A stretch of DNA of 36,432 bases from a virus (IMGVR_UViG_3300009194_000003:1-36432), one strand, 5' to 3'; counted from the first letter of the stretch, positions 14,098 to 21,456 are shown. The notes: generated by a model from the letters alone, not told the origin. Program-made: numbers and translations.

Positions 14098-15449
14098 AAG
14101 TAATTTCTCCTTTCCGTTTTAGATTGTGCGTTTTGTGTTGATTTTATCTCTGAATAAGTCATCTGCCAGTTAGCAGGTAGGCTTTCCTTGTCGGCGCTTA
14201 GGAAGCGGCAATACTGAAACTGCACAATCAGCGGGATGATTCCTGTTCGCCCATGCCTGAGTTTTGCAATGATTAGCTGTCCAATAGCGGCCTTTTCTGG
14301 CGGAACTTCTGGATCAATCTCACGAAACGGGAATATAACCGCGTCTGCGTCTTGCTCGATTGCGCCTGAGTCTCGCAGGTCGCTCATCTTAGGTCTTGGG
14401 TCTGGCCGCTGTTCAACTGCTCGGTTTAGCTGGGTTAGCGCCATCACCGGCACATTAAGCTCTTTTGCGAGTAATTTTACCTGGCGGCTGATGTCGGTCA
14501 TCTTCTGGTATTGCTCACCTTTGCCGGTCACAAGCCCGATGTGGTCAATAATTATCATATCCAAGCCCGTACGACGCGCTAGGCGCTTCGATTCAGTCCT
14601 AATGCTTGCCATGGTATGTCCTGACCTATCATTGATGTGTAGGCGCGTTCCTATGCCGTATGTAGCGAAGTTTGTAATACGGTGCCCGACGTCGGCGTCA
14701 CCAATGCGGGCAGTCTGCACATCTTCGTAGTTAATTGTCTCGGCCTGTGATGCGAAACGGTGCATTAGCTCGGTCTTGCCCATTTCAAGCGAAAAGTACA
14801 ATACGCACTTGTCTTGCTTTACCGCCGACCATGCCAAGTTAATAGCGAAGTTGGTTTTGCCCATGCCTGGTCGTGCAGCCACCACGATCATTTCACCGCC
14901 GTGCCATCCCTTGGTTGATGCGTCTAGGTCTGGAAAGCCAGAACGAATGCCGGTAATGCTGTCGCCGTATTTAAAAAGTCGCTCAAGCTCGTTGTACCAA
15001 TCTTGGAATAATTCTTTTCCGCTGGCGGTCTTAGACTCCATGCGCTCAGCCTTAGACATTGACGACAGCAAGTCAGCGGCTTGGTCTACTCGATCAGCAA
15101 TGGGTAATTCAGGGTTGTTAATAATTCGGCCTGCGTCATGCCATGCCTGTTGTAACTGGCGAAGGTGTGCATTCTCGGCAACGATACGCGCAAACGATTC
15201 GGCCTTGCCGTAGGGTGCGTTAGCGATCAGGTTGCCAACATAGGCAAAGTCACCGGTCTTGTCGGCCACGGACATAACATCAATCGCGTGTTTATCAGAG
15301 TCTAGTGAGACAATCGCCTCAAACACCTTGCGGTTTTCATTGGTTAGAAAATCCTCTGGCTTAACGATTGCAGCCGCCTCATCAACCTGCTCAGGGTTTA
15401 ACATGAGAACAGCGCACAATGCCGCCTCTGCTTCTCGAATCACGCTCAT
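14094..15449 (-). CDS. dnaB: Replicative DNA helicase, DnaB family
   Basis: The 451-aa protein has an N-terminal DnaB interaction domain (residues 5-100, EAALCAVLMLNPEQVDEA), a linker, and a RecA-type motor. Walker A ARPGMGKT is at 192-199, LYFSLEMGKTELMHR at about 217-231, Walker B LDMIIIDHIGLV near 296-307, then ALTQLNRAVEQR and MSDLRDSGAIEQDADAV. The tail is slightly extended. With the adjacent O-like initiator it makes a phage-encoded initiator and helicase pair, so it need not load host DnaB. Confidence 0.95.
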   Translation of the reverse strand: MSVIREAEAALCAVLMLNPEQVDEAAAIVKPEDFLTNENRKVFEAIVSLDSDKHAIDVMSVADKTGDFAYVGNLIANAPYGKAESFARIVAENAHLRQLQQAWHDAGRIINNPELPIADRVDQAADLLSSMSKAERMESKTASGKELFQDWYNELERLFKYGDSITGIRSGFPDLDASTKGWHGGEMIVVAARPGMGKTNFAINLAWSAVKQDKCVLYFSLEMGKTELMHRFASQAETINYEDVQTARIGDADVGHRITNFATYGIGTRLHINDRSGHTMASIRTESKRLARRTGLDMIIIDHIGLVTGKGEQYQKMTDISRQVKLLAKELNVPVMALTQLNRAVEQRPDPRPKMSDLRDSGAIEQDADAVIFPFREIDPEVPPEKAAIGQLIIAKLRHGRTGIIPLIVQFQYCRFLSADKESLPANWQMTYSEIKSTQNAQSKTERRNYL

Positions 15450-16150
15450 TAGTATTTCCCCTCAATCACGCCAGTAAAACCCTTTGGTGACAAAAGGAAG
15501 TCTAAGTCTGCAAGCCATTCTCTTTGGTTGTGCCCAAGCAGGAACGGTCGATCAAGAACAGATTCAAAAAACACTTCCCACCAAGCAATGTCTTTTGCTT
15601 TTGGGTAGTCCTTTTGCCTTGCTGATAGTTGTGATCTTCGGCTTGCGGTTAAGGTTTTCACGTTAGGCAGTAGATCGCCAAGTATTCGATGGTAGAGGTC
15701 AACAACATCGCTCAGCGATGCTTTCAGTTCTTCCTTTGATCTACTCATTACTTGTTTATTATCAATACTTACTTGTATCGGATTTGGCGTATCCGGCTCG
15801 TCCGTATCCGGCAAAGCCGTAAGCGGCGTGCTTACTGGGTTTGCAGGGTTTTCGCTAATAACATAGTCAACCTCATGAAATCCGCCGTCCTTCTTGGATT
15901 GCGACCTAGTTAAGTAGCCAGCGTCTATTAGCTCTTTAAGTAAAGCGTAGACACCATCACGACCTAATGGCTTGTGACTTGATTTGGTTTCGTTGACCAG
16001 AGCTATTACTGAAACCTTCCAGTGGTCAGGCTTACCAAGTAAGTAGATCAGCAAGCCTCTTGCCGACCAAGACAGTGATTTATCCTCACTGATTCGCTTA
16101 TCTAAAAGATAAAAGTTTGACGTTGGCCTTGGGCCACGAACGATAGGCAT
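15449..16150 (-). CDS. Replication initiator, O-like winged-helix protein
   Basis: The 233-aa protein starts at the ATG at 16150, 6 nt after GGAGG; an upstream TTG is in frame but lies within that site. It begins MPIVRGPRPTSNFYLLDKRI, then SWSARGLLIYLLGKPDHWKV, the winged-helix start common to phage O-like initiators, with GRDGVYALLKELIDAGYLTR as the recognition part. The C-terminal half (WWEVFFESVLDRPFLLG) resembles regions that contact a helicase. It overlaps the DnaB gene by one base. Its leader is highly structured. Confidence 0.85.
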   Translation of the reverse strand: MPIVRGPRPTSNFYLLDKRISEDKSLSWSARGLLIYLLGKPDHWKVSVIALVNETKSSHKPLGRDGVYALLKELIDAGYLTRSQSKKDGGFHEVDYVISENPANPVSTPLTALPDTDEPDTPNPIQVSIDNKQVMSRSKEELKASLSDVVDLYHRILGDLLPNVKTLTASRRSQLSARQKDYPKAKDIAWWEVFFESVLDRPFLLGHNQREWLADLDFLLSPKGFTGVIEGKY

Positions 16151-16241
16151 TAGAACCTCCAAGGGTTCTACTATGTGCCGTCACCTTTTGGTGTTGGCGG
16201 ACAGGTCAACGAGTAAACCTGCACGGCACATAGTAAAACCC
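16151..16241 (-). promoter_or_regulatory. Structured mRNA leader with switch-like ribosome-site hairpin
   Basis: On the minus strand GGGTTTTACTATGTGCCGT (16241-16223) pairs with ACGGCACATAGTAGAACCC (16181-16163) over 19 bp with one G-U. Inside are two hairpins, CAGGT/ACCTG and CACC-AAAA-GGTG, forming a three-way junction. Next to it AGAACC-CTTGGA-GGTTCT folds over the GGAGG of the initiator gene. The segment GAACC is needed by both the outer helix and the ribosome-site hairpin, so the two are mutually exclusive. This is the design of a translational switch. A replication origin or protein operator is an alternative. Confidence 0.6.
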
Positions 16242-16285
16242 ACTCAGTTAGTTACGCCCCCGCCAAGGGACATGGTTAGTTTAAG

Positions 16286-16903
16286 TTACTCAACCACTTG
16301 CATCAAGCGGCCAATCTCATCATCAACAGCCTGTAACAAATCGCGAGTTGCCGCGTCTAACTTGGCGATGTAGTCCTCATCACGCTCTACAATCGCCGTG
16401 AAGCATCGTAAACGCTCATCCAGCACCCTTGGGTCAAACGATACAAAGTGGCAGTGCTTGCGGCCTGTAATCCATAGCTGAAACTGAATCTGTGGGTAAT
16501 GCTCGTCTGGCACGCCATCAATAAAGCAGCGCAGGTGTCGCGCCGTGTTGAATGGGCATTTGATTTCCAGGGTAGCGTCGTCGCCCACTAAGCCGTCAGG
16601 TGATGCGCCAGCCATTAGATCGGCGTGCTGGATGAAGCCGGTTAGCTGTACGAGCTTGCCGGTCATTTCCTCAAAGGCGCTAACAGCGCTAGCCTCTTGC
16701 TCGTTTCCCCATTCGGTAGCAGCGTTGCCAGTGAAGCCTTGCTGCTTGCCGGTCATGCGCTCAGCAATCAATTCTTCAATGTAAGACTGCCGCGTCTTGC
16801 TTGGCTCACTGCCACGGCCTTTACTCATGATGTCCTTGGCTCGGCTGGCCGTAGCCAGTCCTAGCCGCTGGAAGTGCCATCCTTCAGTGCGTTGTTCGAT
16901 CAT
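16286..16903 (-). CDS. YqaJ-type (lambda exonuclease-like) recombination nuclease
   Basis: The 205-aa protein has PD-(D/E)XK nuclease features: RTEGWHFQRLGLATASRAKDI at the N-terminus, NAATEWGNEQEASAVSAFEE, GASPDGLVGDDATLEIKCP with Asp103, Glu113 and Lys115, and HYPQIQFQLWITG near 136-147. Such 5'-3' exonucleases pair with an annealing protein for recombination. Here the ERF gene is directly upstream, overlapping by 4 bp, so the two form a Red-like module. Confidence 0.9.
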   Translation of the reverse strand: MIEQRTEGWHFQRLGLATASRAKDIMSKGRGSEPSKTRQSYIEELIAERMTGKQQGFTGNAATEWGNEQEASAVSAFEEMTGKLVQLTGFIQHADLMAGASPDGLVGDDATLEIKCPFNTARHLRCFIDGVPDEHYPQIQFQLWITGRKHCHFVSFDPRVLDERLRCFTAIVERDEDYIAKLDAATRDLLQAVDDEIGRLMQVVE

Positions 16904-17490
16904 TTGGATAGCTCCGCTTTCTTGGCGTCCTTAGCTTTGGCAACGAGCTTCTTGATGTCGGCTGGAATCTCTGCCCATACTTCGCCAAGGGTTTTCATGT
17001 CCTCGCAGGCTTGAATCTGTGCGACATAGATCATGGCGTCTTCTGTCATAGCCACACTTAAAGTTGCTTCGTGGTTATCATTTTCAGAATCGTTATCACC
17101 CTCAGTAGGAATACAAAATGTTTGCAACGCCGCATATTTATAAGCTGCGCTCATCGCTTTGTTGGTTGCCTTATCAGCACTATCCATCGCCTCGCCAATC
17201 GTTCTGACAACGTGCTTAGAACCATCTTCTGAGCTGACAAAATCGAACTCAACTTCAACGACAACATAGAACAATGATGTTCCTGACTTGGTTGTACGCT
17301 CTGTAACGTCTCGGCTCAAAACCCTTGGCAGGACTACTAGGCCATGCGCAGCCATAGAACTTGATAAAGCGTTGTAAACATCATCAATTCCACGGAAAGC
17401 ATAGTTTTGCTGAAGATTTTTACGGCCTTTAGCAATACCAGTCTTGTTTATATCAGCCATAACTTTGTTGATTACTTGGTAAACATTCAT
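16900..17490 (-). CDS. erf: ERF-family single-strand annealing protein
   Basis: The 196-aa protein starts at the ATG at 17490 behind GAGG. It begins MNVYQVINKVMADINKTGIA, then KNLQQNYAFRGIDDVYNALS and AAHGLVVLPRVLSR. GEAMDSADKATNKAMSAAYK is the ERF signature region. It anneals ssDNA made by the partner exonuclease. The C-terminal quarter is Lys/Glu/Ala-rich. It is the first gene of the left operon and begins 33 bp from the palindromic promoter. Confidence 0.9.
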   Translation of the reverse strand: MNVYQVINKVMADINKTGIAKGRKNLQQNYAFRGIDDVYNALSSSMAAHGLVVLPRVLSRDVTERTTKSGTSLFYVVVEVEFDFVSSEDGSKHVVRTIGEAMDSADKATNKAMSAAYKYAALQTFCIPTEGDNDSENDNHEATLSVAMTEDAMIYVAQIQACEDMKTLGEVWAEIPADIKKLVAKAKDAKKAELSK

Positions 17491-17522
17491 TTTGAAGCCT
17501 CTTGTTTGTGGTGACAGATGCG

Positions 17523-17553
17523 ACTTTACAGGCAGATTCATGTGATGTAAAGT
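17523..17553. promoter_or_regulatory. Palindromic divergent promoter/operator
   Basis: ACTTTACA and TGTAAAGT are perfect inverted repeats 15 bp apart. On either strand they read TTTACA, 17 bp, TAAAGT, so the -35 box for one direction is the complement of the -10 region for the other. It lies between the ERF gene (minus) and the Cro-like gene (plus), and is well placed to start both early operons and to bind the Cro-like protein. Confidence 0.55.
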
Positions 17554-17585
17554 GCATGTTGTCGGCAAGATAAACGGAGGAAGTG

Positions 17586-17777
17586 ATGCGAGTTAAAGAG
17601 GCTGTTGAGCTTCTTGGCGGCTCAAGTGCAGTTGCTAATGAGCTAAAAGTAAACCGTCGGACAGTGACGCAATGGTGCGACCAAAACAAAGTGGGCGACC
17701 GTTCGATCATCGGATTCTTCGCGATGTGCAAGAAGTTCGGCATCAAAATTACAATTTATGAGGTATCGGGAAAATGA
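17586..17777 (+). CDS. Cro-like helix-turn-helix regulator
   Basis: The 63-aa protein has MRVKEAVELLGGSSAVANEL then KVNRRTVTQWCDQNKVGDRS, a Cro/YdaS-type helix-turn-helix at about residues 9-32, and a beta tail (IKITIYEVSGK). The start chosen is the ATG at 17586, 5 nt after GGAGG; the GTG at 17583 is too close to that site. It probably represses the divergent early promoters. No CI partner gene is visible. Confidence 0.8.
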   Translation: MRVKEAVELLGGSSAVANELKVNRRTVTQWCDQNKVGDRSIIGFFAMCKKFGIKITIYEVSGK

Positions 17778-18166
17778 ATCTAATTGGCAATATCCGTCTT
17801 GGACGCGATGTAGAGCTGAAATACACAGCAAGCGGAACTGCTGTCGCCAACCTGGCTGGCGTATACGAATACGGACGCAAAGGTGACGATGGCAAAAAGC
17901 CTAGCCAGTGGGTAGACCTTGCGCTGTTTGGCAAGCAAGCAGAGGCTCTGGCGCAATATCTGCTTAAAGGCGCTGTGCTGCATGTCGTTGTAGACGAAGT
18001 GCATGTAGAGACATACCAAAGCGCAAAGGGGGCTGGAGCTAAGCTAGTCGGCAAGGTTAACGGCATTAGCTTTGCGCCTAGTCAGCCTAGCAAAGAAGCT
18101 GCGCCTAAGCCTCGTCAGGCTGCGCCAGTAGATGATTTTGACGACGGATCGGATCTGCCTTTCTGA
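17774..18166 (+). CDS. ssb: Single-stranded DNA-binding protein
   Basis: The 130-aa protein has an OB fold (MNLIGNIRLGRDVELKYTAS; VDLALFGKQAEALAQYLLKG; VHVETYQS; LVGKVNGISF), a Pro/Lys/Ala linker and the acidic tail DDFDDGSDLPF, which in SSBs recruits repair partners. It overlaps the Cro-like gene by 4 bp and precedes recombination nucleases. Confidence 0.92.
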   Translation: MNLIGNIRLGRDVELKYTASGTAVANLAGVYEYGRKGDDGKKPSQWVDLALFGKQAEALAQYLLKGAVLHVVVDEVHVETYQSAKGAGAKLVGKVNGISFAPSQPSKEAAPKPRQAAPVDDFDDGSDLPF

Positions 18167-18465
18167 TGACTAAGGACGAGCGCGCTCACATGAGCAAGGT
18201 CGCTGCGCTGGGCTGCGTCGTATGTCGCAATCTGGGCTACGGCGAGACTCCTGCTGCATTGCATCACATACGTGCAGGCCAAGGCATGTCGCAGCGCGCA
18301 AGTCACTATCAGGTACTGCCCCTATGTGGCGCACATCACCAGACCGGAGGCTATGGCGTAGCAATACACTGTGGCCAAAAGGAATGGGAAAGCCGATACG
18401 GTACTGAGCTAGAGCTTCTGGAGCAGGTATATGACGAAATTGGCTTTCGTCCTGAACGAGACTAG
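18166..18465 (+). CDS. Ref-like HNH recombination nuclease
   Basis: The 99-aa protein resembles the nuclease domain of phage P1 Ref (RecA-dependent nuclease): HMSKVAALGCVVC, AALHHIRAGQGMSQRASHYQ, VLPLCGAHHQTGG, then an ESRYGTELELLEQ stretch. The paired Cys near 16-20, the HH at about 33-34 and the C-x-x-HH give a likely zinc/HNH site. It lacks the long N-terminal region of P1 Ref. It lies between SSB and NinB. Confidence 0.8.
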   Translation: MTKDERAHMSKVAALGCVVCRNLGYGETPAALHHIRAGQGMSQRASHYQVLPLCGAHHQTGGYGVAIHCGQKEWESRYGTELELLEQVYDEIGFRPERD

Positions 18466-18805
18466 CCGCCGCAATGCTATGACCGCGCTCGTTAATGCGC
18501 CTGATGGCATGGAGGTAATCATTCAGCAGCGCAAACGTACTCTGCCGCAGAATGACAAGCTACATGCGGTCTTGCGCGACATATCGGAGCAGGTTGTCTG
18601 GTATGGCGAGAAGTTAAGCGTGGATGAATGGAAGATCATTCTGTCAGCGTCTTGGAAGAAGCAGAGTGTAAAGCGTGGCATTGATGGCGGCTTTGTCGTG
18701 ATGGGCGTATCGACTAGCGGAATGACTAAGGCGGAGTTGTCAGAGCTAGTTGAACTGGCCTACGCCTTTGGATCAGAGCAAGGAGTAAAGTTTAGTGCGA
18801 ATTGA
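18431..18805 (+). CDS. ninB: NinB-like recombination protein
   Basis: The 124-aa protein has family hallmarks: VIIQQRKRTLPQNDKLHAVL, DISEQVVWYGEKLSVDEWK, IDGGFVVMGVSTSGMTKAEL and ELVELAYAFGSEQGVKF. Lambda NinB (Orf) helps the recombinase load on SSB-coated DNA. It overlaps the Ref-like gene by 35 bp and the methyltransferase by 11 bp, so the start could be the second in-frame ATG, though the N-terminal sequence fits the family. Confidence 0.88.
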   Translation: MTKLAFVLNETSRRNAMTALVNAPDGMEVIIQQRKRTLPQNDKLHAVLRDISEQVVWYGEKLSVDEWKIILSASWKKQSVKRGIDGGFVVMGVSTSGMTKAELSELVELAYAFGSEQGVKFSAN

Positions 18806-19466
18806 AATAGGAAAGGCCACGCTGTACTTAGGTGATTGCCGCGAGATTCTGCCGACGCTGCCAAAGGTTGACGCTGTTATTACTGATCCGCCTTATGGCC
18901 TTGGCGACAAGTGGAAGGGCGGTGGCGGAGGGGCAAAAAGCTCGTGGAAGTTTGAGCAAAGCGAAGCTATGGCTTGGGATATGGAGGTTTCAGACGCTGT
19001 AAACGATCTACCTTGCCTTGCCAATGAAGTTGTTATATGGGGCGGTAATTACTACTCTCTGCCGCCAATGCGTTGCTGGTTCGTGTGGGATAAAAAACAG
19101 CCTGATACATGGACGACTGGGCAGTGCGAACTAGCTTGGACAAATATCAATAAGCCCGTTCGAGCTTTTCGCATGGCTCAGTGTGAGTTAGCTAATGAGG
19201 GTGAAAAATACCATCCAACACAAAAGCCGCTGGCGCTAATGCAGTGGTTCTTAAAATGGATTGAAGGACAAAAAATACTCGACCCATTCATGGGCAGCGG
19301 AACAACCGGAGTAGCCGCCGTGCAAATGGGTCGCTCATTCATCGGAATTGAGCGCGAGCCGAAGTATTTCGACATTGCCTGTCGTCGCATTGAGGACGCG
19401 CAACGCATGAGCGATATGTTTGGGCATGAGCCTCAAGCTAAGCCTGAGCAGGAGTCGCTACTGTGA
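18795..19466 (+). CDS. DNA N6-adenine/N4-cytosine methyltransferase
   Basis: The 223-aa protein starts with GTG at 18795. The catalytic motif DPPYG is at 31-35 and the SAM-binding DPFMGSGTTG at 163-172, the beta-class order. GGGGGAKSSW may be a flexible recognition segment. HPTQKPLALMQWFLKWI precedes motif I as in this class. No restriction enzyme is nearby, so it is probably an orphan phage methylase for avoiding host restriction. Confidence 0.9.
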   Translation: MRIEIGKATLYLGDCREILPTLPKVDAVITDPPYGLGDKWKGGGGGAKSSWKFEQSEAMAWDMEVSDAVNDLPCLANEVVIWGGNYYSLPPMRCWFVWDKKQPDTWTTGQCELAWTNINKPVRAFRMAQCELANEGEKYHPTQKPLALMQWFLKWIEGQKILDPFMGSGTTGVAAVQMGRSFIGIEREPKYFDIACRRIEDAQRMSDMFGHEPQAKPEQESLL

Positions 19467-19813
19467 AACAGTTTATTCTGCCGTACCCAGTCAGCGTTAA
19501 TCAGTGGACGCGAGCATTCCAGAATCGTCAGATTCTCACCGCTAAGGCGCGAGACTATCGCAAGTTGGGGCTGACTATTATCGGAGAGCAAACTCCGCTA
19601 GAAGGACGGTTAGAGCTAGTCCTAGAGCTATTCCCTATCGACAAGCGCAAGCGTGATGCAGACTCGCCGCTTAAAGCGTGTTTGGACCTACTAACGCATG
19701 GGAATGTGTATCACGACGATAGCCAGGTTAAGCGGCTAGTCGTGATTATGAATGAGGCCGGTCACGAAATGCGTGGATTGTGTCGCGTGACGATTACGGA
19801 GATTACGGGATGA
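19463..19813 (+). CDS. rusA: RusA-type Holliday junction resolvase
   Basis: The 116-aa protein has ILPYPVSVNQWTRAFQNR and the catalytic block KRKRDADSPLKACLDLLTHG, followed by NVYHDDSQV. Asp65, Asp67, Asp75 and Asp85/86 are the metal ligand candidates. It starts with GTG in a GTGA overlap with the methyltransferase and completes the recombination set. Confidence 0.9.
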   Translation: MKQFILPYPVSVNQWTRAFQNRQILTAKARDYRKLGLTIIGEQTPLEGRLELVLELFPIDKRKRDADSPLKACLDLLTHGNVYHDDSQVKRLVVIMNEAGHEMRGLCRVTITEITG

Positions 19814-20400
19814 AAGTATTGGTAGCTTGCGAATACAGTGGGCGCGTGCGGGATGCGTTTATTGCGAAAGGCCATGACGCCATGTCGTGCGACCTGCTGC
19901 CAACAGATTCACTTGGGCCGCATTACCAAGGCAGCGTACTGGATATTATCGGCGATGGATGGGATTTGATGATTGCTCATCCTCCTTGCACATATCTGAC
20001 AAACTCGGGCGTGACATGGTTGCACCGCGATCCTAGCCGATGGGAAATGCTTGATGATGGCGCAGCGTTTTTTAAGCTATTGCTTGATGCGCCGATAGCG
20101 AGAATCTGCATTGAAAACCCAATCATGCACAAGTACGCAAAAGAACGCATAGGAGGAGTTAAGCAAAGCCAGGTAATTCAGCCTTGGATGTTTGGACATA
20201 TGGAGCAGAAGGCGACCTGCTTATGGTTAAAAGGCTTGCCGCTATTACAGCCAACAAACAACGTCAAAGAAGCCATGATGCCGCTGCCAAAGAATGAGCG
20301 CGAGCGTCTGCATTACTTACCGCCAAGCAAAGACCGCTGGAAATTACGCAGCACTACTTACCAGGGCATTGCCGATGCAATGGCTGACCAATGGGGCTAA
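19810..20400 (+). CDS. Truncated cytosine-methyltransferase-like protein
   Basis: The 196-aa protein starts at the ATG at 19810 in overlap with the RusA stop. MKVLVACEYSGRVRDAFIAK is like a degenerate C5 motif I. AHPPCTYLTNSG has the Pro-Pro-Cys of motif IV (residues 58-60). ICIENPIMHKYA has ENP, as in motif VI. There is no recognisable target domain or motifs VIII-X, and it is about half the normal length. This short form is common in phages and is often annotated as a methyltransferase; activity is uncertain. Confidence 0.7.
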   Translation: MKVLVACEYSGRVRDAFIAKGHDAMSCDLLPTDSLGPHYQGSVLDIIGDGWDLMIAHPPCTYLTNSGVTWLHRDPSRWEMLDDGAAFFKLLLDAPIARICIENPIMHKYAKERIGGVKQSQVIQPWMFGHMEQKATCLWLKGLPLLQPTNNVKEAMMPLPKNERERLHYLPPSKDRWKLRSTTYQGIADAMADQWG

Positions 20401-20439
20401 CCCACAACATCTAGTGCCTACCAAGGCCCCAACCCACAA

Positions 20440-20518
20440 CGAACGACCGTCTGTCGGAAGTCGCTTGAACGATTCAATCAGATAAACATAATCACCTTAC
20501 CGCAGCGAACGACTGCGG
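20440..20518 (+). promoter_or_regulatory. Probable promoter with repeat and hairpin for the small-gene operon
   Basis: The 134-bp gap before the small genes has TTGAAC (20465-20470), 16 bp, then CATAAT (20487-20492). CGAACGAC occurs at 20440-20447 and again at 20506-20513. CCGCAG-CGAACGA-CTGCGG forms a perfect 6-bp hairpin at 20500-20518. These could be an operator or a transcript 5' hairpin. Confidence 0.4.
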
Positions 20519-20534
20519 ATTTGGAGAGAGAGAG

Positions 20535-20750
20535 ATGATCCACCACGAAACAGCAATCCTCGGCGTTGAATGCGTCTGCGTTGGCGAAGGCTACGAGGCT
20601 GTGCCAGAGAGCAACGACCCCGCTTACTTCGAGCTACATCAAGTCCTCGTGGCTGGCGTAAACATCATTGAGCTACTTGATGGCGACATGATTGAGAAAA
20701 TTGAGACTCAGGTTTTTGATGAGATTAAAGGTGATGCCAATGAATACTAA
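20535..20750 (+). CDS. Hypothetical acidic protein, 71 aa
   Basis: It follows a GAGAGAGAGAG ribosome region. The sequence (MIHHETAILGVECVCVGEGY; NIIELLDGDMIEKIETQVFD) is acidic, with strands then a helix. It opens the cluster of small early genes and its end overlaps the next start. No family recognised. Confidence 0.65.
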   Translation: MIHHETAILGVECVCVGEGYEAVPESNDPAYFELHQVLVAGVNIIELLDGDMIEKIETQVFDEIKGDANEY

Positions 20751-20871
20751 AAACGCGCTGTTAATCCTAATCACCGGCTTCGGCTTCGGCGCGCTGATGG
20801 TAGCGACTGAGTGCCGTCCGATGATGCCGGTGGTAAATTACATGATCTGGGCTGGTGGGGGTGTGGCATGA
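20740..20871 (+). CDS. Small membrane protein, 43 aa
   Basis: ATG at 20740 opens MNTKNALLILITGFGFGALM, then VATECRPMMPVVNYMIWAGG. It has one or two short membrane spans with Gly-rich packing. It overlaps both neighbours (ATGA at the 3' end) with GGTGATG upstream. It is probably an early inner-membrane protein. Confidence 0.55.
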   Translation: MNTKNALLILITGFGFGALMVATECRPMMPVVNYMIWAGGGVA

Positions 20872-21251
20872 GTAAGCATACGCTGGGGCCGTGGAAACTT
20901 TGCCACCACCTTGAGAGTATAGAAAAAGACAAAAGTTGTGGTTGTGGGTATAGGGGCGGTATTTGGTCTGGATGTGGAGAGTTTATTGTCTGCGAAATAG
21001 GCGGATCACTATGCCCAAATACTGGGGAAAAGTATTTTCCTGAAGTAGAAAGGGAGCAGCAAATAAGTGATGCGCATTTGATAGCAGCCGCGCCTGAGTT
21101 GTACGAGCTGCTGCTTGAGATACTTGATAAAGAAAAGTGCGTTATTTACAGCAACGCAATTGGAAAGGTACGCACTGGCAGTGTGTGCTTTCAAGATTGG
21201 GAATTGCGCGCCCGCGCCGCCATCGCCAAAGCAACCGGAGAAAAAACATGA
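20868..21251 (+). CDS. Ead/Ea22-like protein, 127 aa
   Basis: The start at 20868 (ATGA overlap) gives MSKHTLGPWKLCHHLES, the typical N-terminus of this phage family, and DAHLIAAAPELYELLLEILD is its other hallmark. The middle has several Cys (KSCGCGYRGG, GCGEFIVCEIGG) that may bind metal. These early proteins are common in lambdoid-type accessory regions and have no settled function. Confidence 0.75.
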   Translation: MSKHTLGPWKLCHHLESIEKDKSCGCGYRGGIWSGCGEFIVCEIGGSLCPNTGEKYFPEVEREQQISDAHLIAAAPELYELLLEILDKEKCVIYSNAIGKVRTGSVCFQDWELRARAAIAKATGEKT

Positions 21252-21376
21252 AAAAGTGCCGAATAATTGAAGCGGTCGAATACCGCGAAGCAGAGAAGGA
21301 TGCGCTATTTGCCGTGATGTGCCTTTTGATGTTTTTGATTATTGCAATCGCGCTATGGGTGGAGGTTTTGCCATGA
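21248..21376 (+). CDS. Single-span membrane protein, 42 aa
   Basis: MKKCRIIEAVEYREAEKDAL followed by FAVMCLLMFLIIAIALWVEV is a cytoplasmic head plus one strong transmembrane helix. The start and end are both ATGA overlaps. No family is known to me. Confidence 0.6.
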   Translation: MKKCRIIEAVEYREAEKDALFAVMCLLMFLIIAIALWVEVLP

Positions 21377-21456
21377 GTTACAAATCGCGTACATGGCTAT
21401 TGGTACTACTAGGCTGCGGCCTGTTCTGGTGGATTGTTTGGGAGGTGGTGAGATGA
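21373..21456 (+). CDS. Single-span membrane peptide, 27 aa
   Basis: MSYKSRTWLLVLLGCGLFWW continues IVWEVVR: a positive N-terminus and one Trp-rich membrane helix. GGAGG lies 8 nt upstream of the ATG, and both ends overlap neighbours. The ribosome site supports translation. Confidence 0.5.
   Translation: MSYKSRTWLLVLLGCGLFWWIVWEVVR

Noticed and set aside
16151-16285. tRNA or tRNA-like gene in the initiator leader
   Set aside because: It has a three-way junction with a long outer stem, but no T-loop, no anticodon arm of the right size and no CCA-adjacent layout.
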